64,000 nucleotides of DNA, from contig JBGAFV010000001.1 in the NCBI GenBank assembly GCA_044227095.1, forward strand, positions 1,054,001-1,118,000, read 5' to 3'. Below the pieces are notes generated by a model. It was not told the DNA's origin. It saw only the letters and a program-made list of their open reading frames with translations, and did not search any database. A program made the translations under genes and the position numbers. The first letter of the stretch is position 1; each line of letters begins with the position of its first letter. Below, one piece after another: positions 1-8,431 of this stretch. Source of the stretch: JACMLD01 sp044227095. Its GTDB lineage: Bacteria; Bacteroidota; Bacteroidia; Chitinophagales; Chitinophagaceae.

Positions 1-214
1 CAATCTTTTGTTTTAGCTTTTCAAGTGCAGCTTTTGCAGATGCAAGGGATACCTGTTGCTCTAGTATAATGTGTACTAATGATGCGAATGTTGCAGGCCT
101 GTTCCACATAGGCGGATGACCATATTGCTTCAATATAGATTGCAGGTGTTGATCTTTTTTTGCCAGCCGTGTAATGAGTAATGGAAAATTATCTTTATTG
201 AATGTATAAATCAT
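1..214 (-). CDS. DNA-3-methyladenine glycosylase (AlkA-like HhH-GPD), N-terminal part
   Basis: The reverse strand reads an open frame from the ATG at 214 to the left edge, about 71 codons, so the gene is cut by the window. The visible N-terminus contains G-H-P-P-M-W-N-R-P followed by L-V-H-I-I-L-E-Q-Q-V-S-L-A-S-A, which resembles the segment leading into the helix-hairpin-helix domain of AlkA-type base-excision glycosylases. Such enzymes remove alkylated purines from DNA. The catalytic Asp and the HhH motif lie outside the window, so the family call rests on the N-terminal block alone. The 30 or so bases just upstream of the ATG are nearly the same as those upstream of the crotonase gene that starts at 2041. 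Confidence 0.6.
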   Translation of the reverse strand, partial: MIYTFNKDNFPLLITRLAKKDQHLQSILKQYGHPPMWNRPATFASLVHIILEQQVSLASAKAALEKLKQKI

Positions 215-257
215 GGGCTAAGATCTTAAAGAGAAAAGGAGGTTCTTAAACTGCGCT

Positions 258-1214
258 TTATTCTATCAAAAGTGCTTTCAGCGTTTCGGGTTCAAATACA
301 AATTGATTATTTACATACTCCACATCTATTAGCATTGTTTTTCTTGGTGCTACTTGTGTGGCTGAATTATGAACATGAAAAACATAATGCAATTTTCCAT
401 CTGCAGAAGTAAATAAATCTCCGTGACCTGTGCCATTATACCCAATTTGTTTTTTACTTAAAACAGGATTGCTTTGATATTTAACCCACGGACCCAGCGG
501 ATGATTGCTAACAGCTATACCTACTGCATAATCCGGGTTACGAAAATCATTTGCAGAATAGAACATATAGTATTTGCCATTCTTTTTTATTACAGCAGGC
601 CCTTCTGTTACAGGCCATTTTGCATCGTTGGTGTTTTCCCAGGGGTCCGTGGCAGATATGCATTCTTTTATAGTAGTTGTATCAATCTCAGAAAAATCAT
701 CTTTTAACACAGCGCCAAAAATACGGTTGCCATTTAAAAGCCGCACGTGAAACAAGTACTTCTTTCCATCATCATCTATAAAAACAAAAGGATCTATTTG
801 TCTTATTGGCGCCGGTAAATTTGTTTTATTCACTTGCGTGAAAGGACCGTAAGGCTGATCACTTGTGGCAATGGCAATATTTTCGTTTGCCGTATAGGCC
901 ATATAAAATTTGTTGTTGTAATGAAATACCTGTGGCGCCCAAAAACCTTTTGTACCAAAAGCATCGCCTTTTTTAAGGCCAAAACCATTGTTGGATTCAA
1001 TGGCTTTCCAATGTATTAAATCAGTTGATGTATACGCTAATATACCATCCGCTGAAAATGTTCCAAACGCATAGTATTTTCCCTGCCATAAAAATATAGT
1101 TGGATCAGCCAGTGTGAGTGAAGCAGGAGAAAGCTGGCTCCTTGTTTGACAATAAGAGAAAACGCAATTAATATTCAGACATACAAACAATATAAGACGA
1201 AGAACTGCATTCAT
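258..1214 (-). CDS. Glycoside hydrolase family 43 protein, secreted
   Basis: A 318-residue protein with an N-terminal signal peptide (hydrophobic residues about 5-20, likely cut near Cys22-Gln23). The three acidic residues of the five-bladed propeller family GH43 can be placed: Asp37 in L-A-D-P-T-I-F (general base), Asp141 in Q-I-D-P-F-V-F (pKa modulator) and Glu204 in V-T-E-G-P-A-V (general acid); His264 in G-T-G-H-G-D fits the central metal site. GH43 enzymes hydrolyse arabinan, xylan or related side chains. The protein has no carbohydrate-binding module or lipobox, so it is probably periplasmic. The exact substrate cannot be read from the sequence. It lies 60 nt downstream of the crotonase gene on the same strand; there is no sugar-uptake gene next to it. 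Confidence 0.85.
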   Translation of the reverse strand: MNAVLRLILFVCLNINCVFSYCQTRSQLSPASLTLADPTIFLWQGKYYAFGTFSADGILAYTSTDLIHWKAIESNNGFGLKKGDAFGTKGFWAPQVFHYNNKFYMAYTANENIAIATSDQPYGPFTQVNKTNLPAPIRQIDPFVFIDDDGKKYLFHVRLLNGNRIFGAVLKDDFSEIDTTTIKECISATDPWENTNDAKWPVTEGPAVIKKNGKYYMFYSANDFRNPDYAVGIAVSNHPLGPWVKYQSNPVLSKKQIGYNGTGHGDLFTSADGKLHYVFHVHNSATQVAPRKTMLIDVEYVNNQFVFEPETLKALLIE

Positions 1215-1273
1215 TGTATTGCGTATAATGTTGGGGGTATTGCTAATGTTTGTGAATTACATTTCTCTTTTAC

Positions 1274-2041
1274 TCATTGTCTCTTAGCCTTAAATCTCGC
1301 AATAGCATCTTTTGTAAACCTGCTTACTACCAACCTACCGCTAACGGCTGCACGTTCTGCCAATAAGTTATCCCAGTTTTCTGTTCCTTTCCAGAATATT
1401 TTTTTCAGTTCCGTCATTGCTTCCGGGCTTGAATGTGCAAGCGTATGTGCTATGCGTGCAATAGATTCATCCATTTGTTCTGCGGTAGCATGTACTTCTG
1501 CAAACAATCCTTTTCTTTTTGCCCAGTCTGCATTACGCCACATACCTGCGTCAATAGCCAGGTGACTGAATGACGCACTGCCCGTTTTCCTTTCAATAAC
1601 CGGTCCTACAACAAAAGGCCCGATGCCTATTGCAAGCTCACTTAATTTTACTTCTGCTGCTTCAGTAGCAATGGCATAATCAACTGCTGCCAGCAAGCCA
1701 ACGCCACCCCCTACGCATTTGCCTTGTATCCGGCCAATAATTAATTTGCCGCAGGTGCGCATTGCATTAATAACACGTGCAAAACCGCTGAAAAAAATCT
1801 TTCCTTCTTCTGCATTCGTAATAGCCGCTAGTTCATCAAATGAAGCACCGGCACAAAATGCTTTATCGCCACCCGAACGCAATACAATTACCTTGGTATC
1901 TGCATTCAACCCCGCATGATGAATTTCCTGCGCCAGTTCATTCAGCATTTTACCCGGCAACGAATTGCTTTGCGGATGAAAAAACTCAATAGCGGTTATA
2001 CCAATATGATCTGTATGTGTGGAGATATATGATTCCTGCAT
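1274..2041 (-). CDS. Enoyl-CoA hydratase/isomerase family (crotonase fold) protein
   Basis: A 255-residue crotonase-family protein. The oxyanion-hole segments are visible: C-A-G-A-S-F-D-E-L near residue 60 and G-K-C-V-G-G-G-V-G-L near residue 108. A glutamate in K-L-S-E-L-A-I-G-I aligns with the first catalytic Glu of enoyl-CoA hydratase, but the second catalytic Glu is not obvious, so an isomerase or hydrolase role is as likely as hydration. It is encoded on the same strand as paaZ with only the GxxExxY gene between, which suggests work on CoA thioesters of phenylacetate or fatty acid breakdown. That link is inference from proximity. No paaABCDE genes are in the window. Confidence 0.8.
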   Translation of the reverse strand: MQESYISTHTDHIGITAIEFFHPQSNSLPGKMLNELAQEIHHAGLNADTKVIVLRSGGDKAFCAGASFDELAAITNAEEGKIFFSGFARVINAMRTCGKLIIGRIQGKCVGGGVGLLAAVDYAIATEAAEVKLSELAIGIGPFVVGPVIERKTGSASFSHLAIDAGMWRNADWAKRKGLFAEVHATAEQMDESIARIAHTLAHSSPEAMTELKKIFWKGTENWDNLLAERAAVSGRLVVSRFTKDAIARFKAKRQ

Positions 2042-2131
2042 GGGCTAAGAGATTAAAAGAGAAAATGAGGTTATGTTTAATTAAAAGAAAGCCGTTAAAA
2101 AATCAATCTGTCTCAAAAAGTAAATAAATAA

Positions 2132-2530
2132 TTAATCTGTCATTTTTTCTCTTCCAAAATTATTGAACACTCTGAAAATACCATTCTTCATCAATTCTTC
2201 CTTAAAGTTAAGTAAGATTCCATGTTTTATATTTAAAAGCGATAGCTGTGTTTTGACTTGTTTGAAATAAACAGCAGGTAACGGATTTACAGCTTTTAAT
2301 TCAAGGATAAGCCTGTTTTCTACCAATAAATCAAGTTTATAAGCATTCTTTATATACAAAGCTTCGTAATCAATCGACAGGAAAACTTGTCGCTCAACAT
2401 ATAACCCTTTTTTATTTAACTCATAAAAGAGGATCTCTTCATATACTTTTTCAAAACAGCTGGGACCAATTTTAGAATGTATTTTAATGCAGCTATCTAT
2501 AACGAGTCCGGTCAGTTCATTAATATTCAT
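2132..2530 (-). CDS. GxxExxY family protein (PD-(D/E)XK nuclease-like)
   Basis: A 132-residue protein of the GxxExxY family, which is predicted to have a PD-(D/E)XK nuclease fold and has no established function. Visible are I-G-P-S-C-F-E-K-V-Y (Gly22, Glu27, Tyr30), the acidic strand Y-K-L-D-L-L-V and the E-L-K motif in L-I-L-E-L-K-A-V that would complete the nuclease core. The second glycine usual in the signature (G-P-G) is Ser24 here. It sits between two catabolic genes on the same strand, an unlikely functional partner; stand-alone copies scattered through Bacteroidota genomes are common. Confidence 0.85.
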   Translation of the reverse strand: MNINELTGLVIDSCIKIHSKIGPSCFEKVYEEILFYELNKKGLYVERQVFLSIDYEALYIKNAYKLDLLVENRLILELKAVNPLPAVYFKQVKTQLSLLNIKHGILLNFKEELMKNGIFRVFNNFGREKMTD

Positions 2531-2652
2531 AACAACAATTGATTTATAAAAAAGTAAATTTCATTTGTTATTATTTTCAAGTGGTAGTTTTTTCCCCAGT
2601 TCTTTTACGTTTTTTACTTTAATTTTTCTCTTTTATCATTAAGCAACTTCTC

Positions 2653-4713
2653 TTACTCGCCTTTTCTCTTTGTTCGCTTAGCCACCATCGTCAATATTGT
2701 AGCAATACCTACATGTTCATCTGTTTCATCAAAAATTTCTACGTACCATTTTACAATGCCTTTGGGTATATCATTCTCTTCTTTTAATTCCTGTTCAATT
2801 TTTTCTTTACAGGTAAAACGTACGTAGATCATTGCGCCGGGATAAACAGGTTTGGTAAACCGCAGTTCATCAATTCCATAATTTAACAACACGGGGCCGA
2901 GATCGCTTCCATCTACAAACAAACCCGCTGCAGCACTTAAAATAAAATAACCGTGCGCCACTTGTTGCTCAAACATTGTACCTGTAAAATTGGTGGCGGT
3001 TTTATGCGCATAAAAATGATCGCCGCTTAGCGCTGCAAAATCATCAATGTCTTTACTGGTTATTGTTCGTTTTGCAGTAATCAGTTGGTCGCCAATTTTC
3101 AGCTCTTCAAAATATTTTTTAAAAGGATGAATTGTATTGGTGTTGCCTTTTGCATAAGGCTGGTAAACATTGGTAATTGCAGTAAGTGTTGTTGGAGATC
3201 CCTGCACCGCTACCCGCTGCATATAATGTTTTACGCCACGCATACCACCCATTTCTTCGCCACCACCTGCCCGTCCGGGGCCGCCATGCACAAGCAATGG
3301 CAACGGAGAGCCGTGGCCGGTACTTTCTTTTGCACAATCATTATTCAATACAAGTATTCTTCCATGGTGGGTTGCGGCAGACAATACATATTGCCGTGCA
3401 ATAGCATTATTGGCAGTAACAATTGTAGAACACAGAGAGCCTTTCCCTTTTTTACTCAGCGCAATAGCATCGTCTATATTTTTATACGGCATAATTGTGC
3501 TTACCGGGCCAAATGCTTCTATGCTATGCGTTTGCTCTGTTGCAAAAGGTTTTTCGTTCAATAATAACAATGGGCTTAAAAATGCGCCTTTGTTTGCATC
3601 TGCATCTGTCACTTCTACACTATCAAGACTGCCATACACAATTTGCGATGCAGCCAGTAATTTCTGTACCTGCGATTTTACTTCTTCGCGTTGCGATTGA
3701 CCAGCCAATGCTCCCATTCTTACTTTTTCATTAAGCGGGTTGCCAATTACTGTTTGCGCCAATGCGGCGGCTATAGCTTTTTGCACATCTTCCAGTGTTT
3801 TCTCGGGTACAAAAATTCTTCTTATTGCAGTACATTTCTGTCCTGCTTTTACGGTCATTTCTTTTTTTACTTCTTTAATAAACACCTCCCATTCTGGTTT
3901 ATCCGGCATTACATCATCGCCCAATACAATACAGTTTAAAGAATCCGCTTCCATGGTAAACGGAACATTTTCTTTTAAAATGTTCTTGTTGGATTTTAAC
4001 ATCAACCCTGTAGTTGCAGAACCGGTAAACGTAACTACATCCTGCGAGTTAACATGATCCAGCAAATCACCAACGCTACCACAGATTAATTGTAATGCAC
4101 CTGCAGGTAAAATACCACTGCTTATAACTTCTTTTACTACTGCTTCAGTTAAAAAAGATGTAATGGTAGCTGGCTTTACAATAGCAGGCATGCCTGCCAA
4201 AAGGTTCACTGCAATTTTTTCAAGCATACCCCATACCGGAAAATTAAATGCATTGATATGAACAGCAACACCTTCTTTAGGCACAAGAATATGTTGCGCC
4301 ATAAAAGTATTGCCCTTGCCCAGGTTGTGATTTTCTCCATCTAGGCAATAAAATTCTGTTGGAAATTTTCTGCGCAAAGATGCATTGGCAAATAAATTGC
4401 CGATGCCACCTTCAATATCAATCCAGCTATCAACTTTGGTTGCACCAGTTTGGTAACTAATTGCGTAAAATTTTTCTTTTTGTGCAGTAAGGTGCAATGC
4501 AAGTGCACGCAACATTCTTCCACGCTCATGAAAACTCATTTTGCGCAATGCAGGATTACCCACTTCTCTTCCGTATTGCAATGCGCCTGCAAAGTCAATG
4601 CCTTTTGATGTAGCACTGGCAATAACCTGTCCGTTCACTGCATTGTATAAATCCTGTCCGTCACCATCGCCTTTTATCCAGCGGCCAGTAATATAGTTTT
4701 CAAGTTTATTCAT
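2653..4713 (-). CDS. paaZ: Bifunctional oxepin-CoA hydrolase / 3-oxo-5,6-dehydrosuberyl-CoA semialdehyde dehydrogenase PaaZ
   Basis: A 686-residue fusion with the full PaaZ architecture. Residues 1 to about 520 form an NADP-dependent aldehyde dehydrogenase with Glu255 (F-T-M-E-A-D-S) and nucleophile Cys294 (K-A-G-Q-K-C-T-A), one position from the E. coli enzyme. Residues about 540-680 form a MaoC-like hotdog hydratase with Asp565 and His570 in A-L-S-G-D-H-F-Y-A-H. The enzyme opens the oxepin-CoA ring made from epoxidised phenylacetyl-CoA and oxidises the resulting aldehyde. The epoxidase genes paaABCDE and the thiolase are absent here and must lie elsewhere if the pathway is complete. The crotonase gene downstream may act in the same pathway. 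Confidence 0.93.
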   Translation of the reverse strand: MNKLENYITGRWIKGDGDGQDLYNAVNGQVIASATSKGIDFAGALQYGREVGNPALRKMSFHERGRMLRALALHLTAQKEKFYAISYQTGATKVDSWIDIEGGIGNLFANASLRRKFPTEFYCLDGENHNLGKGNTFMAQHILVPKEGVAVHINAFNFPVWGMLEKIAVNLLAGMPAIVKPATITSFLTEAVVKEVISSGILPAGALQLICGSVGDLLDHVNSQDVVTFTGSATTGLMLKSNKNILKENVPFTMEADSLNCIVLGDDVMPDKPEWEVFIKEVKKEMTVKAGQKCTAIRRIFVPEKTLEDVQKAIAAALAQTVIGNPLNEKVRMGALAGQSQREEVKSQVQKLLAASQIVYGSLDSVEVTDADANKGAFLSPLLLLNEKPFATEQTHSIEAFGPVSTIMPYKNIDDAIALSKKGKGSLCSTIVTANNAIARQYVLSAATHHGRILVLNNDCAKESTGHGSPLPLLVHGGPGRAGGGEEMGGMRGVKHYMQRVAVQGSPTTLTAITNVYQPYAKGNTNTIHPFKKYFEELKIGDQLITAKRTITSKDIDDFAALSGDHFYAHKTATNFTGTMFEQQVAHGYFILSAAAGLFVDGSDLGPVLLNYGIDELRFTKPVYPGAMIYVRFTCKEKIEQELKEENDIPKGIVKWYVEIFDETDEHVGIATILTMVAKRTKRKGE

Positions 4714-4826
4714 ACAGCTTCGTTGTTTAACTATGTAAATTAAAACAAAAGAAAAAGAAGTGATAATATCATTTTATTGGTTGATTGATTATAATTTTGC
4801 GGCCAGATTCAATTCTTATTCTTTTT

Positions 4827-5219
4827 ATGTTGAAACAACTAACAGCTGCAATTTTATTACTGGCATTTATGGCCAGTAGTTTTTGCAGAACTGTTATTGT
4901 GCTAGACTATTATGCCAACTCTGCCGCTTACGCCAAAGCCTGTATCAATAAAGCAAGAAGCGAAATGCATTGTAATGGTAAATGCCAGATGATGAAAAAA
5001 CTGGACCAGCAGGAAAAAGATGAACAGGATAACCTTGAAAGAAAAGCTGAAAACAAAAATGAAATCCCTCCTGCCAATACTTTTTGCAGCATAACTTTTT
5101 TCAGTGTAGAAAAAACACTTCGTACTACTGCCAACATGCAGCATAAAAAACCAGTTGACAGATCTTACACTTTATTTCGCCCGCCAGCTACAACTTGTTC
5201 TTTTATTTTATTGAGTTGA
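4827..5219 (+). CDS. Small exported protein with HCNGKC motif, unknown function
   Basis: 130 residues starting at the ATG at 4827; an earlier in-frame ATG at 4785 would put a charged tail in front of the clear signal sequence and is unlikely. After the hydrophobic N-terminus come V-L-D-Y-Y-A-N, a cysteine in K-A-C-I-N-K, the motif E-M-H-C-N-G-K-C-Q-M-M-K-K-L, and a long charged helix of Gln, Glu, Asp and Lys. His, Cys and Met clustered as HCNGKCQM suggest metal binding in the periplasm, but this is inference. The gene is followed after 64 nt by a predicted outer-membrane protein with its own CxxCxC motif, so the two may form a metal-related pair. A TAATTTTG box at 4792-4799 could be its -7 promoter element. 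Confidence 0.7.
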   Translation: MLKQLTAAILLLAFMASSFCRTVIVLDYYANSAAYAKACINKARSEMHCNGKCQMMKKLDQQEKDEQDNLERKAENKNEIPPANTFCSITFFSVEKTLRTTANMQHKKPVDRSYTLFRPPATTCSFILLS

Positions 5220-5283
5220 TTAAAAAGCCTGCAGAATAATTTCTGTGAGGCAAACATTTATCGTTCCACTTCAAAAAAAATTT

Positions 5284-6192
5284 ATGAAGAAGTTGTTTAT
5301 TGCGGCTATTATGCTGCTGTGCGTGCATTTGTGTAACGCCTGCGAAATATGCGGTTGCGGCGTTGGCAATTATTATATAGGTATACTACCACAGTTTAGC
5401 CATACTTTTTTTGGCGTACGTTACCAGTTTAGAAAATTCAATACACGTTTAACAGACGATCCTTCACAATTCAGCAATGATCGTTACCAATCCATAGAAC
5501 TATGGGGCGGATGGAATATTGGCAAAAAATGGCAGGTGCTTGCTTTTGTTCCGTATAATATCAGTCACCAGGTTTCTGATGAAGGAACCAATAACCTTAA
5601 TGGCATTGGCGATATAGCCACTATTGTTAATTACAAACTGTTTGATCTTGCATCTACCAGCAGTAAAAAGAAACTGGTTACACAACAATTGTGGATTGGA
5701 GGTGGTATAAAGCTGGCCACAGGAAAGTTTAGTATCGATCCTACTGATCCGGATGTTGCTGCAGCGGCCAATTCTCAAATCGGTTCCGGCAGTACCGATT
5801 TTATGCTTAATGCTATGTACAATATCCGCATTAATAAGTTTGGCGTTACTACAAGTGCTAATTATAAAATCAATACTACCAACAGTAGCGAATACAGGTT
5901 TGGAAATAAATTTAATGCAAGCAGTTTTGCGTTTTATGCATTACCTGTTGCAAAAACAACTTTTACGCCCAATCTTGGTATTTTGTATGAGCATTCTGCT
6001 ATTAATGTTTTACAGAGCACAAAAGTGGAGCAGACGGGTGGATATCTAACACTTGCTGCAGCAGGTGCAGAAATCACCATTAAAAAAATTACTGTTGGGG
6101 GAAACCTGCAATTACCGGTTGCGCAAAATTTTGCCAACGGCCAAACAGAATCAAAGCTTAGGGGAATGCTGCACTTAACAGTTTCGTTATAA
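5284..6192 (+). CDS. Outer-membrane beta-barrel protein with CEICGCG motif
   Basis: 302 residues from the ATG at 5284, chosen because it directly precedes a normal signal peptide (M-K-K-L-F-I-A-A-I-M-L-L). The mature protein begins with C-E-I-C-G-C-G-V-G-N-Y-Y-I-G and continues as alternating amphipathic strands with aromatic girdles to the end (final residues H-L-T-V-S-L), typical of a monomeric outer-membrane barrel of the transporter/MetA-like type. The three closely spaced cysteines right after the signal peptide are a strong candidate metal site. It follows the HCNGKC protein on the same strand and ends at a bidirectional terminator. Substrate unknown. Confidence 0.7.
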   Translation: MKKLFIAAIMLLCVHLCNACEICGCGVGNYYIGILPQFSHTFFGVRYQFRKFNTRLTDDPSQFSNDRYQSIELWGGWNIGKKWQVLAFVPYNISHQVSDEGTNNLNGIGDIATIVNYKLFDLASTSSKKKLVTQQLWIGGGIKLATGKFSIDPTDPDVAAAANSQIGSGSTDFMLNAMYNIRINKFGVTTSANYKINTTNSSEYRFGNKFNASSFAFYALPVAKTTFTPNLGILYEHSAINVLQSTKVEQTGGYLTLAAAGAEITIKKITVGGNLQLPVAQNFANGQTESKLRGMLHLTVSL

Positions 6193-6202
6193 ACATTGCA
6201 TA

Positions 6203-6235
6203 AAAAATGCCGCTCAAAATTTGAGCGGCATTTTT
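6203..6235. terminator. Bidirectional intrinsic terminator
   Basis: A 16-bp perfect inverted repeat (arms 6203-6218 and 6220-6235) with GCCGCTC/GAGCGGC in the stem and A/T tracts on both sides. It sits between the convergent barrel gene and adk and can serve both. Confidence 0.9.
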
Positions 6236-6255
6236 ATATTTTTCAGCAAATGCTA

Positions 6256-6837
6256 TTATGCTAGTTGCTTTCCATTGATAGCATTGCTCAACAGATCAAA
6301 AATTTCTTCTACACTGCCTTCCCCTTTTATCATTTCTACTTTACCAAACTGGTGGTAGTAATCTGCAACAGCAGATGTTTTCTTGTGGTATTCTGCAATC
6401 CTGGCGCGGATAACATCTTCTTTGCTATCGTCGCTTCTTCCACTGGTAAGGCCGCGGTTCAATAGGCGTTTTACCAGTTCTTCTTCACTTACCTGCAATG
6501 CCAGCACTACATTTATTGCGGCATTGTATTTAGTTAATAAAGCATCCAGTGCTTCAGACTGTGCTTTTGTACGAGGAAAGCCATCAAACAAAAAACCTTT
6601 TGCCTGCGGATTGTTGGCAAGAGCTGAGCTAATCATACCAATTACCACTTCATCCGGAACCAGTTGTCCCTGGTCCATTAACTTCTTAGCTTCCAATCCC
6701 AATACGGTCTGGTTGGCAATCTCGCTGCGTAAAAGATCTCCGGTAGAGAGATGTTTTAATCCATACTTTGCCATCAGTTTCTCTGATTGCGTACCTTTTC
6801 CGCTACCCGGAGGACCAAATAAAATTAAATTGAACAT
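6256..6837 (-). CDS. adk: Adenylate kinase
   Basis: 193 residues. The P-loop G-P-P-G-S-G-K-G-T is at residues 8-16, followed by the AMP-binding segment H-L-S-T-G-D-L-L-R and the D-G-F-P-R-T motif near residue 85. The lid is the short form (R-L-L-N-R-G-L-T-S-G-R-S-D-D), without the zinc-binding insertion of long-form enzymes. It catalyses ATP + AMP to 2 ADP in the cytoplasm. The gene stands alone, convergent with the upstream barrel gene and divergent from msrB. A TATATTTG -7 box lies at 6872-6865 on the reverse strand. Confidence 0.97.
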   Translation of the reverse strand: MFNLILFGPPGSGKGTQSEKLMAKYGLKHLSTGDLLRSEIANQTVLGLEAKKLMDQGQLVPDEVVIGMISSALANNPQAKGFLFDGFPRTKAQSEALDALLTKYNAAINVVLALQVSEEELVKRLLNRGLTSGRSDDSKEDVIRARIAEYHKKTSAVADYYHQFGKVEMIKGEGSVEEIFDLLSNAINGKQLA

Positions 6838-6987
6838 ACTTGTTGCTTAGCCTTTGGAGAAAAACAAATATAAAGGAACAGCCTTAAAATACCGTTAACA
6901 ATTTTAGGCTCTTTTTTAAGAATTATCTAAATTGTTAAACTGTCGCTGATGTCCTCAAAGCGACAATCTGGCCCAACCATTGCCCCG

Positions 6988-6995
6988 TAGTTTTG
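6988..6995 (+). promoter_or_regulatory. Candidate -7 box (TAGTTTTG) of msrB
   Basis: TAGTTTTG matches the Bacteroidota TAnnTTTG -7 consensus and lies 17 nt before the msrB ATG. No convincing TTG -33 element is spaced correctly, so this is tentative. Confidence 0.4.
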
Positions 6996-7011
6996 TTGTA
7001 TAAACAAGCAT

Positions 7012-7593
7012 ATGAAAAATGTTATAAAATTAGTCCTGGTATTTTTACTGCCAGCAGTATTTGCACAATGCAGTTATTCTCAACCGGGCAATACCGCTAA
7101 AAAAACAAATAGTATGGATAGCACAAACAAAAAAAATCCGGTATTCTCTAAAACAGATACTAAGCCGGTAAACCTGAGTGATGAAGAGTGGAGAAAAATA
7201 TTACCTGCCGATGTTTACAGTATCGCGAGGCAAAAAGGTACTGAACGTCCGTGGACGAGCCCATACGAAACCTCGAAAGAAATCGGCACATACTACTGTG
7301 CAGTTTGTGGAAACCCTTTGTTTAAAAGCGATACCAAATTTGAAAGCGGGTGCGGGTGGCCAAGTTTCTATGAGCCTATTAGTAAAACCAGTATCATTTA
7401 CAGTGCTGACAATTCTTTTGGTATGAAAAGAACAGAAGTAGAATGCGGAAGGTGTAAATCTCATTTAGGCCATGTGTTTGATGATGGACCGCCGCCAACA
7501 GGCCTTAGATACTGTATTAACGGTGTAGTGCTCGATTTTGAAAAAGCAAAAGACGCAGAGAAAAAATACAACGAAAAAAAAGCAGGTGAATAA
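7012..7593 (+). CDS. msrB: Peptide-methionine (R)-S-oxide reductase MsrB, exported
   Basis: 193 residues with an N-terminal signal sequence, so this is an envelope MsrB rather than the cytosolic form. After a low-complexity Thr/Lys/Asn linker (to about residue 50) comes the SelR domain. Two zinc-binding CxxC pairs are visible, Cys96/Cys99 (C-A-V-C-G-N-P) and Cys145/Cys148 (C-G-R-C-K-S), plus catalytic Cys168 in R-Y-C-I-N-G-V. It reduces the R form of methionine sulfoxide in oxidised proteins. A cysteine at position 20 could be a lipid anchor, but Gln at -1 makes a poor lipobox. It converges with yceI across a strong terminator. Confidence 0.94.
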   Translation: MKNVIKLVLVFLLPAVFAQCSYSQPGNTAKKTNSMDSTNKKNPVFSKTDTKPVNLSDEEWRKILPADVYSIARQKGTERPWTSPYETSKEIGTYYCAVCGNPLFKSDTKFESGCGWPSFYEPISKTSIIYSADNSFGMKRTEVECGRCKSHLGHVFDDGPPPTGLRYCINGVVLDFEKAKDAEKKYNEKKAGE

Positions 7594-7594
7594 T

Positions 7595-7624
7595 AAAAGC
7601 CCCGGATAATAACCGGGGCTTTTT
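7595..7624. terminator. Bidirectional intrinsic terminator after msrB
   Basis: Inverted repeat AAAAGCCCCGG / CCGGGGCTTTT with a 7-nt loop and T-tract, between the convergent msrB and yceI genes. Confidence 0.92.
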
Positions 7625-7648
7625 ATTTGTTATGTTTTATAAGGGTGA

Positions 7649-8299
7649 TTATATTTTCTTCATGTCGATATTGAGTGTAATATCAACATCTTTTCCAACT
7701 ACTGCTCCGCCTGCTTCTGTAAGCGCATTCCATTTTAAATTATAATCAAAGCGGTTAATGGTTGTTTTTGCTTTAAAGCCGGCATGTGTACCGCCCATTG
7801 AAGCAGAAGTTACAGTACCACCATAAGTAACATCAAAAGAAACAGTTTTTGTAATATCACGAATGGTAAGATCTCCTGTTAATTTGTATTTATTGTTTCC
7901 TAAAGATTGAAAAGATTTGCTCGCAAATTTTATCTGCGGAAATTTAGCCGCGTTAAAGAAGTCATCAGATTTCAGGTGCTTATCCCTCATTTCATTATCT
8001 GTGCTCAGAGAATTTACGTCTGCAGTAAAATTGATTACTGCATCTGTAAAATCTGGTTTTGAATTTGTCATTTCCCCATCAAAAGATTTAAAACTGCCTT
8101 CCACATCAGAAACAACCAGGTGAGATACTGAAAATTTTACATTGGTATGCGGTTTATCAAGCACCCATTTGCCCGGGGCCTGCACCAGTTCCGGCCAATT
8201 TGGATTAGCAATTGTTGATGCATCACTTTTTAAAATAGTAAAGGCTGAAGTAAGCGTAAGGACTGTTAGAGCTCCTAAAAACAAGACAGTTTTAATCAT
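7649..8299 (-). CDS. YceI family periplasmic protein
   Basis: 216 residues with a signal peptide ending near residue 20 (L-T-L-T-S-A-F). The mature part carries the YceI lipocalin-like pattern: H-T-N-V-K-F-S-V-S-H-L-V-V-S-D-V-E-G-S-F near the start, a central D-K-H-L-K-S-D-D-F-F segment and G-D-L-T-I-R-D-I-T-K later. Members bind isoprenoid-type lipids in a beta-barrel; the physiological role is poorly known, and some are induced by osmotic or acid stress. A strong promoter and an 18-bp palindrome lie directly upstream, suggesting control by a dimeric repressor. Confidence 0.93.
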   Translation of the reverse strand: MIKTVLFLGALTVLTLTSAFTILKSDASTIANPNWPELVQAPGKWVLDKPHTNVKFSVSHLVVSDVEGSFKSFDGEMTNSKPDFTDAVINFTADVNSLSTDNEMRDKHLKSDDFFNAAKFPQIKFASKSFQSLGNNKYKLTGDLTIRDITKTVSFDVTYGGTVTSASMGGTHAGFKAKTTINRFDYNLKWNALTEAGGAVVGKDVDITLNIDMKKI

Positions 8300-8309
8300 A
8301 TGAAATTTT

Positions 8310-8327
8310 TTAATGTTTAAACATTAA
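8310..8327. promoter_or_regulatory. 18-bp perfect palindrome, candidate operator of yceI
   Basis: TTAATGTTTAAACATTAA reads the same on both strands. It covers the predicted transcription start of yceI, about 7 nt downstream of the -7 box, where a bound dimer would block initiation. Confidence 0.65.
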
Positions 8328-8328
8328 A

Positions 8329-8357
8329 CAAAGATAATACGTTTTCCCGAATCCAAA
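8329..8357 (-). promoter_or_regulatory. Promoter of yceI
   Basis: On the reverse strand TTTG (8357-8354), a 17-nt spacer and TATCTTTG (8336-8329) match the Bacteroidota TTTG/TAnnTTTG primary sigma-factor consensus. Confidence 0.75.
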
Positions 8358-8431
8358 AGGCAAGCATTAGATTTTTTGATTTGCTTTAACAAAGTAGCTG
8401 TTTTCAAAACCGGCCGTTGATAATATAAAGC

